This document shows, one piece after another, positions 32,537-41,057 of a stretch of 64,000 nt of DNA. A program made the translations under genes and the position numbers. This stretch comes from Pseudomonas fluorescens (GTDB lineage Bacteria; Pseudomonadota; Gammaproteobacteria; Pseudomonadales; Pseudomonadaceae): positions 62,001 to 126,000 of the forward strand of contig NZ_CABVHY010000006.1 of assembly GCF_902497875.1 (NCBI RefSeq), given 5' to 3'. The notes below the pieces were generated by a model, which saw only the letters and a program-made list of their open reading frames with translations, made no database searches and was not told where the DNA came from. Position 1 is the stretch's first letter. Every line of letters begins with the position of its first letter.

Positions 32537-33432
32537 TTCTGAGTTATCTGCGTACCTGGCGAGAAAACGGTTGGACGCCTATCGATGCCACTGCCTATGC
32601 CGAGGCCTGGCATCAGTTCGGTGGCAGTGTCGCGAGCCACCCCGACGTGGTCGAGCGCCTCGCCGGGCTGGCGGGTATTCCGGTGCGCTATCTGGGCTGG
32701 TTCGTCGCCGGTGAACTGCGCGCCGCCATTCCGACCTGGGGCCGTTACCTGGCATTGTCCAAGGACGTACTCAAGCGCAATGGCAAGCGCGGCCTGTTCG
32801 ACCTCGGTAATGCTGAAATCATTCTGCCCGTTGCCGACGATGCGCGGATTCGCGTGCGCCACCGTATGCGCTATGTGTCCGAGCTCAACGCCCAGACAGT
32901 TACAAACCTCGTCGAACAGCCGGAAGGCCTGGCGTTGGCACGTCTGCCTGAGGACTACAGCAAGAAGTTTCGCTACAACCAGCGTCGCGAGCAGCGTTTG
33001 CTGGAAGAGGCGGGCGGTGTCATCAGGCCCATGCTGGAGCTGACCGCCAGTGAACAGGCGACGATCTATGCTGACCTGTTCCAGCGGCGCTGGAATTTCG
33101 AGGCGCCGGGCAAGAAGCTTCTGACCGAGGTGTTCACGCAGTTGCGTGAGTTCATGACCGGCTCGCTGATCTACCTCAACGATGAGCCGGTAGCCATCCA
33201 GATTCTGTACCGGGTGGAGTCACCCAAATGGATCAGTCTGGAGTACATCAACGGCGGCGTGGATCCACAGAACCGTGAGTTCAGCCCCGGCAGCGTGCTC
33301 AGTTTCGTCAATACCCAGGCAGCGTGGGAACAGGCCCGTGCAACCGGCAAGCCGTTGCGTTACTCATTCGGCCGTGCCGATCGCGAATACAAGGATCGCT
33401 GGTGTAACCGGGTCCCGGTCTACCAGGTTTGA
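32533..33432 (+). CDS. Mig-14 family antimicrobial-peptide resistance protein
   Basis: A 299-aa protein recognised as Mig-14-like: RYLGWFVAGELRAAIPTWGRYLA, FDLGNAEIILPV, and a GNAT/FemAB-like C-terminal region with FQRRWNFEAPGKKL and NGGVDPQNREFSPGSVLSF. Salmonella Mig-14 and its P. aeruginosa homologue (PA5003) contribute to polymyxin/cathelicidin resistance. It starts at TTG (32533), overlapping the msbA stop, so the two are coupled. In PAO1 mig-14 lies next to wapH rather than msbA (from memory). Confidence 0.82.
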   Translation: MILSYLRTWRENGWTPIDATAYAEAWHQFGGSVASHPDVVERLAGLAGIPVRYLGWFVAGELRAAIPTWGRYLALSKDVLKRNGKRGLFDLGNAEIILPVADDARIRVRHRMRYVSELNAQTVTNLVEQPEGLALARLPEDYSKKFRYNQRREQRLLEEAGGVIRPMLELTASEQATIYADLFQRRWNFEAPGKKLLTEVFTQLREFMTGSLIYLNDEPVAIQILYRVESPKWISLEYINGGVDPQNREFSPGSVLSFVNTQAAWEQARATGKPLRYSFGRADREYKDRWCNRVPVYQV

Positions 33433-33448
33433 ACGAGGTCATACAGGC

Positions 33449-34870
33449 ATGAGCGCACGCAAGCAGCAGTTGCTCAAGCGCCACCGACAGCACAAGCGCC
33501 TGGTGTTGCTCGGGGCGTCGGTGATTCTGGTGTTGTTTGGCATTTTCGTCGCATGGTGGCCACTGCCGCTGTTCCTGCTGCTCGGCTGGGTCGCCCATGA
33601 AGCGTGGTTTGCCGACCACTTGTTCTATGCGCCAGGCGACGATTACCGTTATGACTTTGCGTCGGGCACCCCGCAGTTTCCAGTGGCGCTGCATCAAGGT
33701 TGCCTGCAAGTGACGGGCGACTTTGCCGAGGCCGAGACGCTCGTCCTGCAAGTGCGCATCAAGGCTAGCTGGCTGGGTCGATTGTTCGATCCGCAGGTAT
33801 GGATCGGCGACGATCGCCAGGATCTCGAACGCGGTGTGGATGGTGAACGCTTTCTCAATCTGTCTGGACAGGGCACCGCCCTGAAAGCCGGGCAGCTGTC
33901 GCTGCGCGGGCGCTTCTGCAGTGTCGCGCAGCAGGCCACTTTGCATGCCCTGAGTAACCCTGATTATGGCCAACAACGGCTGCTGATTATCGCTCCCCAT
34001 GCCGATGACGCCGAGCTGGCCGCGTTTGGTCTGTATAGCCGGGCCGCCGAAGTCTCGATCATCACCCTGACCCAGGGCGAGATCGAAGCCGAGAACTATC
34101 GAAACCTGGGCCTGGATGCGGCGCAGGCTGCGCGTCTCAAGGGCCGTCTGCGCAGTTGGGACAGCCTGGCGGTGCCGCTCTGGGGCGGTGTGCCACAACA
34201 CCATTGCGTGCAACTGGGCTATTACTGCCTGCAACTGAGCGCAATGGCCCAACAGCCAGAACAAGGTTTTGCTTCGCGAGAGTCGGGAGAAAGCGACATC
34301 CGTGGGGTGCGTCGCAACAATCCGCTGAAGCTGCCCGGCGATCTCGATGGCCAGCCGCACTGGCGCAATCTGGTGGCCGATCTGGCTCGCTCGCTAGAGC
34401 ATTTCCGTCCCGAGGTGGTGGTGACTCCACACCCGGAGCTGGACCCACACAGTGATCATGTCGCCAGCACGCGTGCCTTGCTCGAAGCAATCGAAATCAG
34501 CGCCTGGCGGCCGCGTACGCTGCTGCTCTACGCCAATCACCTGCACGATAACGACCGCTGGCCGATGGGGCCGGCGGATTATGGGATTGCCTTGCCTCCG
34601 ACCATTGAACCGTTGCCGGCCGATGCGTTGTGGAGTCCGTCACTTGGCGCCGAGACCCGGTTGGACAAGGCCATGGCGCTGGGCATGCAGCATGACCTGC
34701 AAGGTCGCCCACCCTTGAAGAAACGCTTGCGCCGGTTGATTCAGCGCATATTGGCTGGCCGTCGTTGGCCGGCCACCGGGGAAGACGAGTTTTTCCGCAA
34801 GGCGGTGCGCCGACACGAGCTGTTCTGGGTGCGCCCCCTGGATCGTCCTGTAAATGATGGCCGCCGCTGA
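33449..34870 (+). CDS. dnpA: PIG-L deacetylase DnpA
   Basis: The 473-aa protein has one N-terminal membrane helix (about 20-50) and a PIG-L/LmbE de-N-acetylase domain with zinc motif IIAPHADDAELAAF and the second metal histidine in TPHPELDPHSDHVAST. P. aeruginosa DnpA (PA5002) lies in the LPS cluster and influences fluoroquinolone persistence; a role in deacetylating a core sugar is plausible. I chose the ATG at 33449 (MSARKQQ) because it follows the mig-14 stop by 16 bp; an earlier in-frame start would lie inside mig-14. Confidence 0.86.
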   Translation: MSARKQQLLKRHRQHKRLVLLGASVILVLFGIFVAWWPLPLFLLLGWVAHEAWFADHLFYAPGDDYRYDFASGTPQFPVALHQGCLQVTGDFAEAETLVLQVRIKASWLGRLFDPQVWIGDDRQDLERGVDGERFLNLSGQGTALKAGQLSLRGRFCSVAQQATLHALSNPDYGQQRLLIIAPHADDAELAAFGLYSRAAEVSIITLTQGEIEAENYRNLGLDAAQAARLKGRLRSWDSLAVPLWGGVPQHHCVQLGYYCLQLSAMAQQPEQGFASRESGESDIRGVRRNNPLKLPGDLDGQPHWRNLVADLARSLEHFRPEVVVTPHPELDPHSDHVASTRALLEAIEISAWRPRTLLLYANHLHDNDRWPMGPADYGIALPPTIEPLPADALWSPSLGAETRLDKAMALGMQHDLQGRPPLKKRLRRLIQRILAGRRWPATGEDEFFRKAVRRHELFWVRPLDRPVNDGRR

Positions 34871-34945
34871 GCCGTTTGCTCGCGTTCGGTCGCCTTCTTT
34901 CGCTATGTTATTATCCGCGACGCTTTTTTCGCCTCTGGAGTTTCC

Positions 34946-36367
34946 ATGAAGTTGTCCATGCCACGATTCGATCAGGCCCCTGTCCTGGTGGTCGGCGATG
35001 TCATGCTCGACCGTTACTGGCATGGTGGTACCTCACGGATTTCCCCTGAGGCACCGGTGCCGGTGGTCAAGGTCGAACAGATCGAGGACCGCCCGGGCGG
35101 TGCCGCCAACGTTGCCTTGAACATCGCTGCGCTTGGCGCGCCCGCGTCGCTGGTCGGGGTGACCGGGGATGACGAGGCCGCCGACAGCCTGGCTAACAGC
35201 CTGCGTGGCGCAGGCGTGCGAGCGCTGTTCCAGCGCATTGCGCACCAGCCGACCATCGTCAAGCTGCGGGTCATGAGTCGTCACCAGCAACTGCTGCGGA
35301 TTGACTTCGAAGAACCCTTTGCCACCGATGCGCTGGCATTGGCCGGTGAGGTCGACAGCCTGCTCGAAGGCATCAAAGTGCTGGTGCTGTCCGACTATGG
35401 CAAAGGTGCGTTGAAAAACCATCAGGTGCTGATCCAGGCTGCTCGCGCGCGTGGCATTCCGGTGCTGGCGGATCCGAAAGGCAAGGACTTTTCGATCTAC
35501 CGCGGTGCGAGTGTGATCACGCCCAACCTCAGTGAGTTCGAGACCATTGTCGGCGGTTGCGCCGATGAGCATGAGCTGGTGACCAAGGGTGCCCAGCTGA
35601 TGCACGACCTCGAACTGGGGGCCTTGCTGGTAACCCGTGGCGAACACGGCATGACCCTGTTGCGCCCCGATCACCCGGCGCTGCATTTGCCCGCTCGGGC
35701 TCGCGAAGTATTTGATGTGACCGGTGCCGGCGACACGGTGATTTCCACTCTGGCAGCAGCGATTGCCGCCGGTGAGGAATTGCCCCATGCCGTGGCCCTG
35801 GCCAACCTGGCCGCGGGCATTGTGGTCGGCAAGCTCGGTACGGCGGCGATCAGCGCGCCTGAACTGCGTCGCGCGATCCAGCGCGAGGAAGGTTCGGAAC
35901 GTGGAGTGCTGAGTCTCGATCAGTTGTTACTGGCGATCGACGATGCCCGTGCACACAAAGAGAAAATCGTCTTCACCAACGGTTGCTTCGACATTCTGCA
36001 TGCCGGGCACGTGACCTACCTGGAGCAAGCTCGGGCGCAAGGCGATCGCTTGATCGTTGCGGTCAATGACGATGCCTCGGTCAGCCGCCTGAAGGGGCCG
36101 GGTCGACCGATCAACAGCGTCGACCGCCGCATGGCGGTATTGGCCGGTCTGGGCGCGGTGGATTGGGTGATCAGTTTCCCTGAAGGCACGCCGGAAAACC
36201 TGCTGACCCAGGTCAAGCCGGATGTGCTGGTCAAGGGTGGTGATTACGGTATCGATCAGGTGGTCGGTGCCGATATCGTCAGCGCCTATGGCGGCAAGGT
36301 GAAAGTGCTGGGGCTGGTCGAGAACAGCTCGACCACGGCGATTGTGGAAAAGATCCGTAATCATTAA
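34946..36367 (+). CDS. hldE: Bifunctional heptose-7-phosphate kinase / heptose-1-phosphate adenylyltransferase
   Basis: HldE makes ADP-D-glycero-beta-D-manno-heptose precursor in the cytosol for WaaC and WaaF. The 473-aa protein has an N-terminal PfkB/ribokinase domain (VVGDVMLDRYWHG, FDVTGAGDTVIS) and a C-terminal nucleotidyltransferase domain (VFTNGCFDILHAGHVTYL). The length is standard. A TATTAT element at 34909-34914 in the 75-bp gap could be a -10 box, so hldE may have its own promoter. A hairpin with arms GCACCAC/GTGGTGC (36377-36397) follows the stop. Confidence 0.97.
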   Translation: MKLSMPRFDQAPVLVVGDVMLDRYWHGGTSRISPEAPVPVVKVEQIEDRPGGAANVALNIAALGAPASLVGVTGDDEAADSLANSLRGAGVRALFQRIAHQPTIVKLRVMSRHQQLLRIDFEEPFATDALALAGEVDSLLEGIKVLVLSDYGKGALKNHQVLIQAARARGIPVLADPKGKDFSIYRGASVITPNLSEFETIVGGCADEHELVTKGAQLMHDLELGALLVTRGEHGMTLLRPDHPALHLPARAREVFDVTGAGDTVISTLAAAIAAGEELPHAVALANLAAGIVVGKLGTAAISAPELRRAIQREEGSERGVLSLDQLLLAIDDARAHKEKIVFTNGCFDILHAGHVTYLEQARAQGDRLIVAVNDDASVSRLKGPGRPINSVDRRMAVLAGLGAVDWVISFPEGTPENLLTQVKPDVLVKGGDYGIDQVVGADIVSAYGGKVKVLGLVENSSTTAIVEKIRNH

Positions 36368-36401
36368 ATGAGGGGGGCACCACGGCTGACGTGGTGCACC
36401 G

Positions 36402-36503
36402 AAAAGATCGCAGCCTGCGGCAGCTCCTACAGGATTTGTGTACACCCGTTAATTCCGGTTGTACGCGATTTAATGTAGGAGCTGCCGCAGGCTGCGATCT
36501 TTT
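36402..36503. repeat. REP pair (REPIN-like), hldE/downstream convergent gene
   Basis: Nearly perfect inverted arms: AAAAGATCGCAGCCTGCGGC.. ending CTCCTAC at 36430, and GTAGGAGCTGCCGCAGGCTG.. ending CTTTT at 36503, separated by about 44 bp. It lies between convergent genes. This is the best-preserved copy of its family in the window. Confidence 0.9.
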
Positions 36504-36507
36504 GCGT

Positions 36508-37473
36508 TTAGCGCGCCACGCTTCTGGGCACGATCTTCTTCAACAACTGTCGCGCCTTGCCGGTCAGGCGTTTGAAGCTTGAGTCCTTGTCCGGTTGGCT
36601 CAAGCCCTGCTGCTTGAGCCAGTCCTTCCAGCGAATCCGCTCATCGCGTACCAGCCAGCCTTCCTGCCTGGCAAAGCTTTCCGCCAGATACAGGCCGCGG
36701 GTACTGGCCGGGTGGAGCTGATCCTTTTTCAAGATATAGAGCTCGGCCTGGGGCTGACCATCCTCAAGTGGCATCAGGTACAGGTCTGGCCGTTTGCGGT
36801 CCAGCCGAGCCACCAGTTGGTCTCCTTCCAGACGCTCATCGACGTGGAACAGGCTGAGGGACTTGGCCTCTTTCGGCACATCCAGGCGCAGATCGTAGAT
36901 CAGCTGCAGCGAAGCTGTGGGCAGGTGCACGTAGGCTCTGGGGCGTTCGATCAGTTGCATCCTCGCGCAACGCACCGGCCGTGCCGAACCGGACAGCGGG
37001 GTCAGGCGAAAAGGCAGGGCTTCGCGATAATGCAGCGCCGTCGAATAAGGCGCGGGCAACCAGGTGTCGTTGAAGCGCCCACCGAGCCAGCCCTCCGGGG
37101 TTTCCAGCAGGCATTCTTCGGCAATCTCCTGAATCGCGGTATGCAGCGGCAGGTTCAGTTCGTGGGCCGGCACATAACCGGAGATCAACTTGAGCACCAC
37201 GTCGCCACGGTCCTGACGCCGCTGGCGAACCAGCACCCAGTAATCGCGGTTCTGCCAATGCAGGGTCAGGCGAACCGACACCCCCAGGTTGGCCAGTTCG
37301 AGTGAGAAACGCTCGGTGTCGGCGATCGTCACCGGACGACGACGCTGCAGGGTTTGCGAAAAATTCAGCGGCATCCCGACGCTCTGATAGTTCAGGCCTT
37401 CGGGAGTCGCTTCGACGAATAACGGCAGTGTCTTGAAGTTGCTTGGATTCTTTCTTATAAGCGTTCGCGGCAT
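36508..37473 (-). CDS. Unknown-function protein with a degenerate Nudix box
   Basis: A 321-aa cytoplasmic protein that I recognise only as a conserved pseudomonad family. Homologues are often labelled metal ABC transporter ATPase, but there is no Walker A or signature motif here. Residues 93-124 read like a Nudix box: G99 with E105 after five residues, then Q115-E116-I-A-E119-E120 in place of RExxEE, but with nine rather than seven residues between. Flanking segments (LTLHWQNRDYWVLVRQRRQD) fit Nudix beta strands. It lies between hldE and the aldo/keto reductase, 41 bp downstream of the latter. Substrate and activity are unknown. Confidence 0.65.
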   Translation of the reverse strand: MPRTLIRKNPSNFKTLPLFVEATPEGLNYQSVGMPLNFSQTLQRRRPVTIADTERFSLELANLGVSVRLTLHWQNRDYWVLVRQRRQDRGDVVLKLISGYVPAHELNLPLHTAIQEIAEECLLETPEGWLGGRFNDTWLPAPYSTALHYREALPFRLTPLSGSARPVRCARMQLIERPRAYVHLPTASLQLIYDLRLDVPKEAKSLSLFHVDERLEGDQLVARLDRKRPDLYLMPLEDGQPQAELYILKKDQLHPASTRGLYLAESFARQEGWLVRDERIRWKDWLKQQGLSQPDKDSSFKRLTGKARQLLKKIVPRSVAR

Positions 37474-37514
37474 GTCGGCTCCTTCTTGCGTCGGGGTCGG
37501 CCGCGTCGGCGGCT

Positions 37515-38327
37515 TCAGTTTCTACGGAGGACCTGCGCAACAGTCGCCACATTGTGGGCGAGGTGCAGCGGATTAATGGTCCCGACAATAGCACTGGCGA
37601 CACCGGGATGTTCAAACAACAACTCGAAACTGGCGCGGACCGGGTCGACTCCCGGGCTCAAGCAGACATGGCCGCTGGCCAGGGCTTTTTTCACTAAAAT
37701 AGCTTTGCCGTGGGCGGCAGCATAGTCGATGACCGGCCGCTCGGCCTGTTCGGTGAGATTGTAGGTGACCATGGCGCAATCGCCCTGCTCCAGAGCCTTT
37801 AAACCGCCTTCGACAGTCTTGCCGGAAAAGCCAAAGCCACGAATTTTTCCTTCGCGTTTCAGGTCGGCAAGGGTCTGGTAGACCTCGCTGTCGTCAAGAA
37901 TAGCCAAGTCGTTGCCGTCCGAATGCACCAGCACCAGATCGATAAAATCGGTTTCCAGGCGTTGCAGGCTGCGCTCCACCGAGTAACGCGTGTGTTCGGC
38001 ACTGAAGTCATGGTGTGACAAGCCATCGGCGAACTCTTCGCCGACCTTGCTGACAATCACCCAGTCCTGGCGCTGGCCACGCAACAGTGGCCCGAGGCGT
38101 TCTTCGCTGCGGCCATAGGCCGGGGCAGTGTCGATCAGATTGATGCCCAGATCGCGAGTCAACTTGAGCAGCATGCGCGCCTGGTCATCGTCGGGGATCT
38201 GGAAGCCGCTTGGGTACTTCACGCCCTGATCGCGACCGAGTTTGACGGTGCCCAGGCCCAGCGGCGAGACCAACAGGCCAGTACTGCCGAGGGGGCGATG
38301 CAGATCGTGCAAGGTCGGTTGGCTCAT
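37515..38327 (-). CDS. Aldo/keto reductase
   Basis: A 270-aa NADPH-dependent oxidoreductase of the AKR superfamily. It shows the (beta/alpha)8 landmarks: NLIDTAPAYGRSEERLG with catalytic D and Y, WVIVSKVG with the catalytic Lys, and DFIDLVLVHSDG with the His. The substrate cannot be inferred. I use the ATG at 38327 (MSQPTLHDLHRPLG), which overlaps the stop of the upstream FAD oxidoreductase by four bases; a longer in-frame start would sit inside that gene. The two are probably co-translated. Confidence 0.88.
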   Translation of the reverse strand: MSQPTLHDLHRPLGSTGLLVSPLGLGTVKLGRDQGVKYPSGFQIPDDDQARMLLKLTRDLGINLIDTAPAYGRSEERLGPLLRGQRQDWVIVSKVGEEFADGLSHHDFSAEHTRYSVERSLQRLETDFIDLVLVHSDGNDLAILDDSEVYQTLADLKREGKIRGFGFSGKTVEGGLKALEQGDCAMVTYNLTEQAERPVIDYAAAHGKAILVKKALASGHVCLSPGVDPVRASFELLFEHPGVASAIVGTINPLHLAHNVATVAQVLRRN

Positions 38328-39499
38328 GGCAACAATTGCTCCCAGGCCGGTTGGGCCATCGGCGGCTTCGGCAGTTCGGGCAAGGCCGGCGGGTGGCTGG
38401 GTTGAATGCCGTCGCGATCGAAGGCTGCCAGCACCCGATCGGCGAAGTCCGGCGCCAGGGCCAGCTTGGTTGGCCAGCCCACCAGCAGTCGATCCTGCTC
38501 GGCGAGGAAGGCGTTGTCCGGGCGGGTCAGCCCCGATTGCGCCGGCTCCGCTCGGTCCACCCGCAAGGTCGCCCATTGCGCCTGGCTCAGGTCGACCCAC
38601 GGTAGCAGGTTGCCGAGTTCTTTTTGCGCGGCAGCGATTTGTGCCGCCGGCTCACGGGCGACGCCTTCGGCTTCGGCGATGTCGCCGCCCAGGTACCAGA
38701 CCCATTGACCATCGGCCGCCGGGTGGGTGGTGACGGTGATCCGTGGCTTCGGTCCGCCGCCCAGGCAGTGGGCGTACAGTGGTTTGAGGGTCGGGCCTTT
38801 GACGATGACCATGTGCAATGGCCGTCGTTGCATCGCCGGCTGGCTCAGGCCCAGGGCTGTCAGCAAGTCCGCGTTGCCGGCGCCGGCGCTGAGGACGATG
38901 CGTTGTGCACGGATTTCCCGCCCATCGACCCGCAGGCCGACCAACTCAGCGTTTTCCAGCAGGGGTTCGATGGTCTGGCCTGCCAGCAGGCCGTCACCGG
39001 CCAGTTCGGCCAGGCGCTGGATCAGACTGGGCACGTCGACCACCAGTTCGGCCAGGCGATAGACCTTGCCCTTGAAGCGTTTGTCTTGCAGGGCCGGTGG
39101 CAGTTGCTCACCCTTGACTTGGTCGACCCGGCCGCGCACGGCTTTGCTGGCGAAGAAGCTGGTGAGGTTGCCGGCAATCGTTCCAGGGGACCAGAGGTAA
39201 TGGGCTTCGGAGAGCAGGCGCACACCGGACAGGTCCAGTTCACCTTTACCGTCCAGGGCTTCACGCCAGCGACGTGGCATGTCGGCGATGGCTTCCGAGG
39301 CTCCGGTCAGCGCGCCGTGCAGTGCGTATTTGGCGCCGCCGTGGATGATCCCCTGGGACTTGACGCTTTGCCCGCCACCGAGGCTGGCGCTTTCCACCAG
39401 CACAGTCGAAAAGCCCTGGCGCCGCAGGCGTGCGTTCAGCCAGAGGCCGGCAACCCCGGCGCCGACAATCAGAACGTCGGTGGAAATAACGGATGGCAT
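38324..39499 (-). CDS. FAD-dependent oxidoreductase (DAO family)
   Basis: A 391-aa flavoprotein with an N-terminal dinucleotide-binding motif DVLIVGAGVAGLWLNARL and GGGQSVKSQGIIHGGAKY, typical of the D-amino-acid oxidase/glycerol-3-phosphate dehydrogenase superfamily (PA4991 position). The FAD-binding segment IVLSAGAGNADLL recurs mid-protein. The substrate is unknown. It forms a two-gene unit with the aldo/keto reductase (four-base overlap), which suggests linked oxidation and reduction of the same metabolite. Confidence 0.85.
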   Translation of the reverse strand: MPSVISTDVLIVGAGVAGLWLNARLRRQGFSTVLVESASLGGGQSVKSQGIIHGGAKYALHGALTGASEAIADMPRRWREALDGKGELDLSGVRLLSEAHYLWSPGTIAGNLTSFFASKAVRGRVDQVKGEQLPPALQDKRFKGKVYRLAELVVDVPSLIQRLAELAGDGLLAGQTIEPLLENAELVGLRVDGREIRAQRIVLSAGAGNADLLTALGLSQPAMQRRPLHMVIVKGPTLKPLYAHCLGGGPKPRITVTTHPAADGQWVWYLGGDIAEAEGVAREPAAQIAAAQKELGNLLPWVDLSQAQWATLRVDRAEPAQSGLTRPDNAFLAEQDRLLVGWPTKLALAPDFADRVLAAFDRDGIQPSHPPALPELPKPPMAQPAWEQLLP

Positions 39500-39562
39500 G
39501 CAGCGACCTCAGTGTTCAAGACTAGGGGCGCAGTATACATATTCATGTCGAGGGCAATTCTC

Positions 39563-39695
39563 TGTAGCAGCTGCCGAAGGCTGCGTTCGAGCGCGTAGCG
39601 GTCGCAAACAGGAACAAACCGATCTTACTGACAGGCCGCATTCAGCCAATCCACGACTGCTGCGCAGCCGGACGCCGCCTTCGGCAGCTGCTACG
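39563..39695. repeat. Inverted intergenic repeat, FAD oxidoreductase/emrE
   Basis: Arms GTAGCAGCTGCCGAAGGC (from 39564) and GCCTTCGGCAGCTGCTAC (to 39694) are near-perfect inverted repeats. Between them are GCGTAGCGG and GCTGCGCAGCCGGACG segments. It is related to the REP families in the window but uses the AGCTGCTAC variant. Confidence 0.82.
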
Positions 39696-39709
39696 AAAAG
39701 CCGGTTTCC

Positions 39710-40042
39710 TCAATGCCCCGCCGTATTCGAGAACAGCTGAATCACCACCACCCCCAGCACGATCATGCCCATGCCGATGATGGCCGGGATGTCGAGTTTC
39801 TGCCCGTAGATAAACAGTGCGGCAATGCTCACCATCACGATGCCCATGCCAGCCCAGACCGCATAGGTCACGCCGACGGGAATGGTACGCACCACCAGGG
39901 TCAGCATCCAGAACGCGATGCCATAACCGACGATGACCAGCAACAAAGGGATTGGCGTGCTGAAGCCCTTGACCGCTTTCATCGAAACAGTGGCGATTAC
40001 TTCGGCGCAGATGGCGATGGCCAGATAGTAGTAAGCGTTCAT
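39710..40042 (-). CDS. emrE: Small multidrug resistance transporter EmrE
   Basis: A 110-aa four-helix SMR-family proton/drug antiporter. The essential membrane glutamate is E14 in AIAICAEVIATVSMKAV, and the later motif VGVTYAVWAGMGIV with a tryptophan is typical. The length is the family norm. It exports cationic dyes and quaternary ammonium compounds as a dual-topology dimer. I use the ATG at 40042. It is divergent from a LysR regulator (102-bp gap), matching PA4990-PA4989. Confidence 0.94.
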   Translation of the reverse strand: MNAYYYLAIAICAEVIATVSMKAVKGFSTPIPLLLVIVGYGIAFWMLTLVVRTIPVGVTYAVWAGMGIVMVSIAALFIYGQKLDIPAIIGMGMIVLGVVVIQLFSNTAGH

Positions 40043-40144
40043 GGGCGAATCCTCGTATTTAGTGCTGCTTTCCAAGGTCGACATTCTAGAGGTCGCACAG
40101 ATGGGGTAAAGTCATTACCTATCTATTTGGAAGATGGGTGCGCC

Positions 40145-41035
40145 ATGAATGTGCAATGGAATCTGGAGCAACTGAGCTTGTTCGTCAGCGTAGCCGAGCA
40201 GCGTTCGTTTTCTGCCGTGGCCCGGGCCCAGCGCAAGGCGCAGTCAGCGGTCAGCAGTGCTATCGCGATGCTGGAGGAAGACCTTGGGGTCAGCCTGTTC
40301 GACCGCAGCAGCGGTCGCCAGCCGAAATTGACCGAAGCGGGCCAGGCCCTGCTCGAAGAGGCTCGGGAAGTCTTGCGCCAGTGCGAGCGCCTCAATGGTC
40401 GGGCCCTGGCATTGATGCGCGGGCAGGAAGCACGCCTGCGGCTGGCTCAGGATGAGGCGATGCCCTATCAACCGGTGATCGACAGTCTCGAAGCATTGGC
40501 CGAACAATTTCCCAGCCTTGAAGTGCAATTGACCAGCGCTGCCCAGGGCGATGTGGCGCGCAAGCTGGTGGAACGTCGGGCTGATCTGGGTTTGCTGTTT
40601 TATCACGACCAGATCCCCGAAGCCCTCGAGCGGCGGGTGCTGGGCAGTGTCGAAATGGTCACGGTGTGCGGCGTGGGGCATCCCTTGGCGGTCGAAGGCA
40701 AGGTGGACTGCCAGCAACTGGCGCAGCATCGACAGCTGCTGATGGCCACTCAGTCCAGCGTCTATCCCGGCAGCGAGCAGGCCAGCCCGCAGGTTTGGCG
40801 TGCCGACAGCTTCTATGTCATGGCCGAGTGGTTGATGCGTGGTCTTGGTTGGGCCTGGCTACCGCGGCACGTGGTGCAGTATCCGGCGTATCAGGGGCAG
40901 ATGGTCGAGCTGCTCAGCGAATGGACCCCGCCGGCGCTGGTGGTCGAACTGGTCTGGCGCCGCGACGAGCCCCTTGGCCCGGCCGCGCGCTGGCTGGCAG
41001 AACGTTTTGCCGTGCACTTGCAGGCGATCGGTTGA
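40145..41035 (+). CDS. LysR-family transcriptional regulator
   Basis: A 296-aa regulator with an N-terminal winged helix (LEQLSLFVSVAEQRSFSAVARAQRKAQSAVSSAIAMLE written across residues 7-45) and a periplasmic-binding-like effector domain. The divergent arrangement with emrE suggests it controls emrE and itself; the ligand is unknown. I chose the ATG at 40145 since the family begins a few residues before the helix-turn-helix; the frame is open upstream into emrE but not plausible there. waaA follows after 22 bp. Confidence 0.86.
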   Translation: MNVQWNLEQLSLFVSVAEQRSFSAVARAQRKAQSAVSSAIAMLEEDLGVSLFDRSSGRQPKLTEAGQALLEEAREVLRQCERLNGRALALMRGQEARLRLAQDEAMPYQPVIDSLEALAEQFPSLEVQLTSAAQGDVARKLVERRADLGLLFYHDQIPEALERRVLGSVEMVTVCGVGHPLAVEGKVDCQQLAQHRQLLMATQSSVYPGSEQASPQVWRADSFYVMAEWLMRGLGWAWLPRHVVQYPAYQGQMVELLSEWTPPALVVELVWRRDEPLGPAARWLAERFAVHLQAIG

Positions 41036-41057
41036 AAACCCGATAAACTCCGCCGCC

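Noticed and set aside
40043..40144. A clear LysR T-N11-A operator between emrE and its regulator
   Set aside because: Several ATnnnnnnnnnnAT-like patterns exist, but none stands out enough to report as a site.
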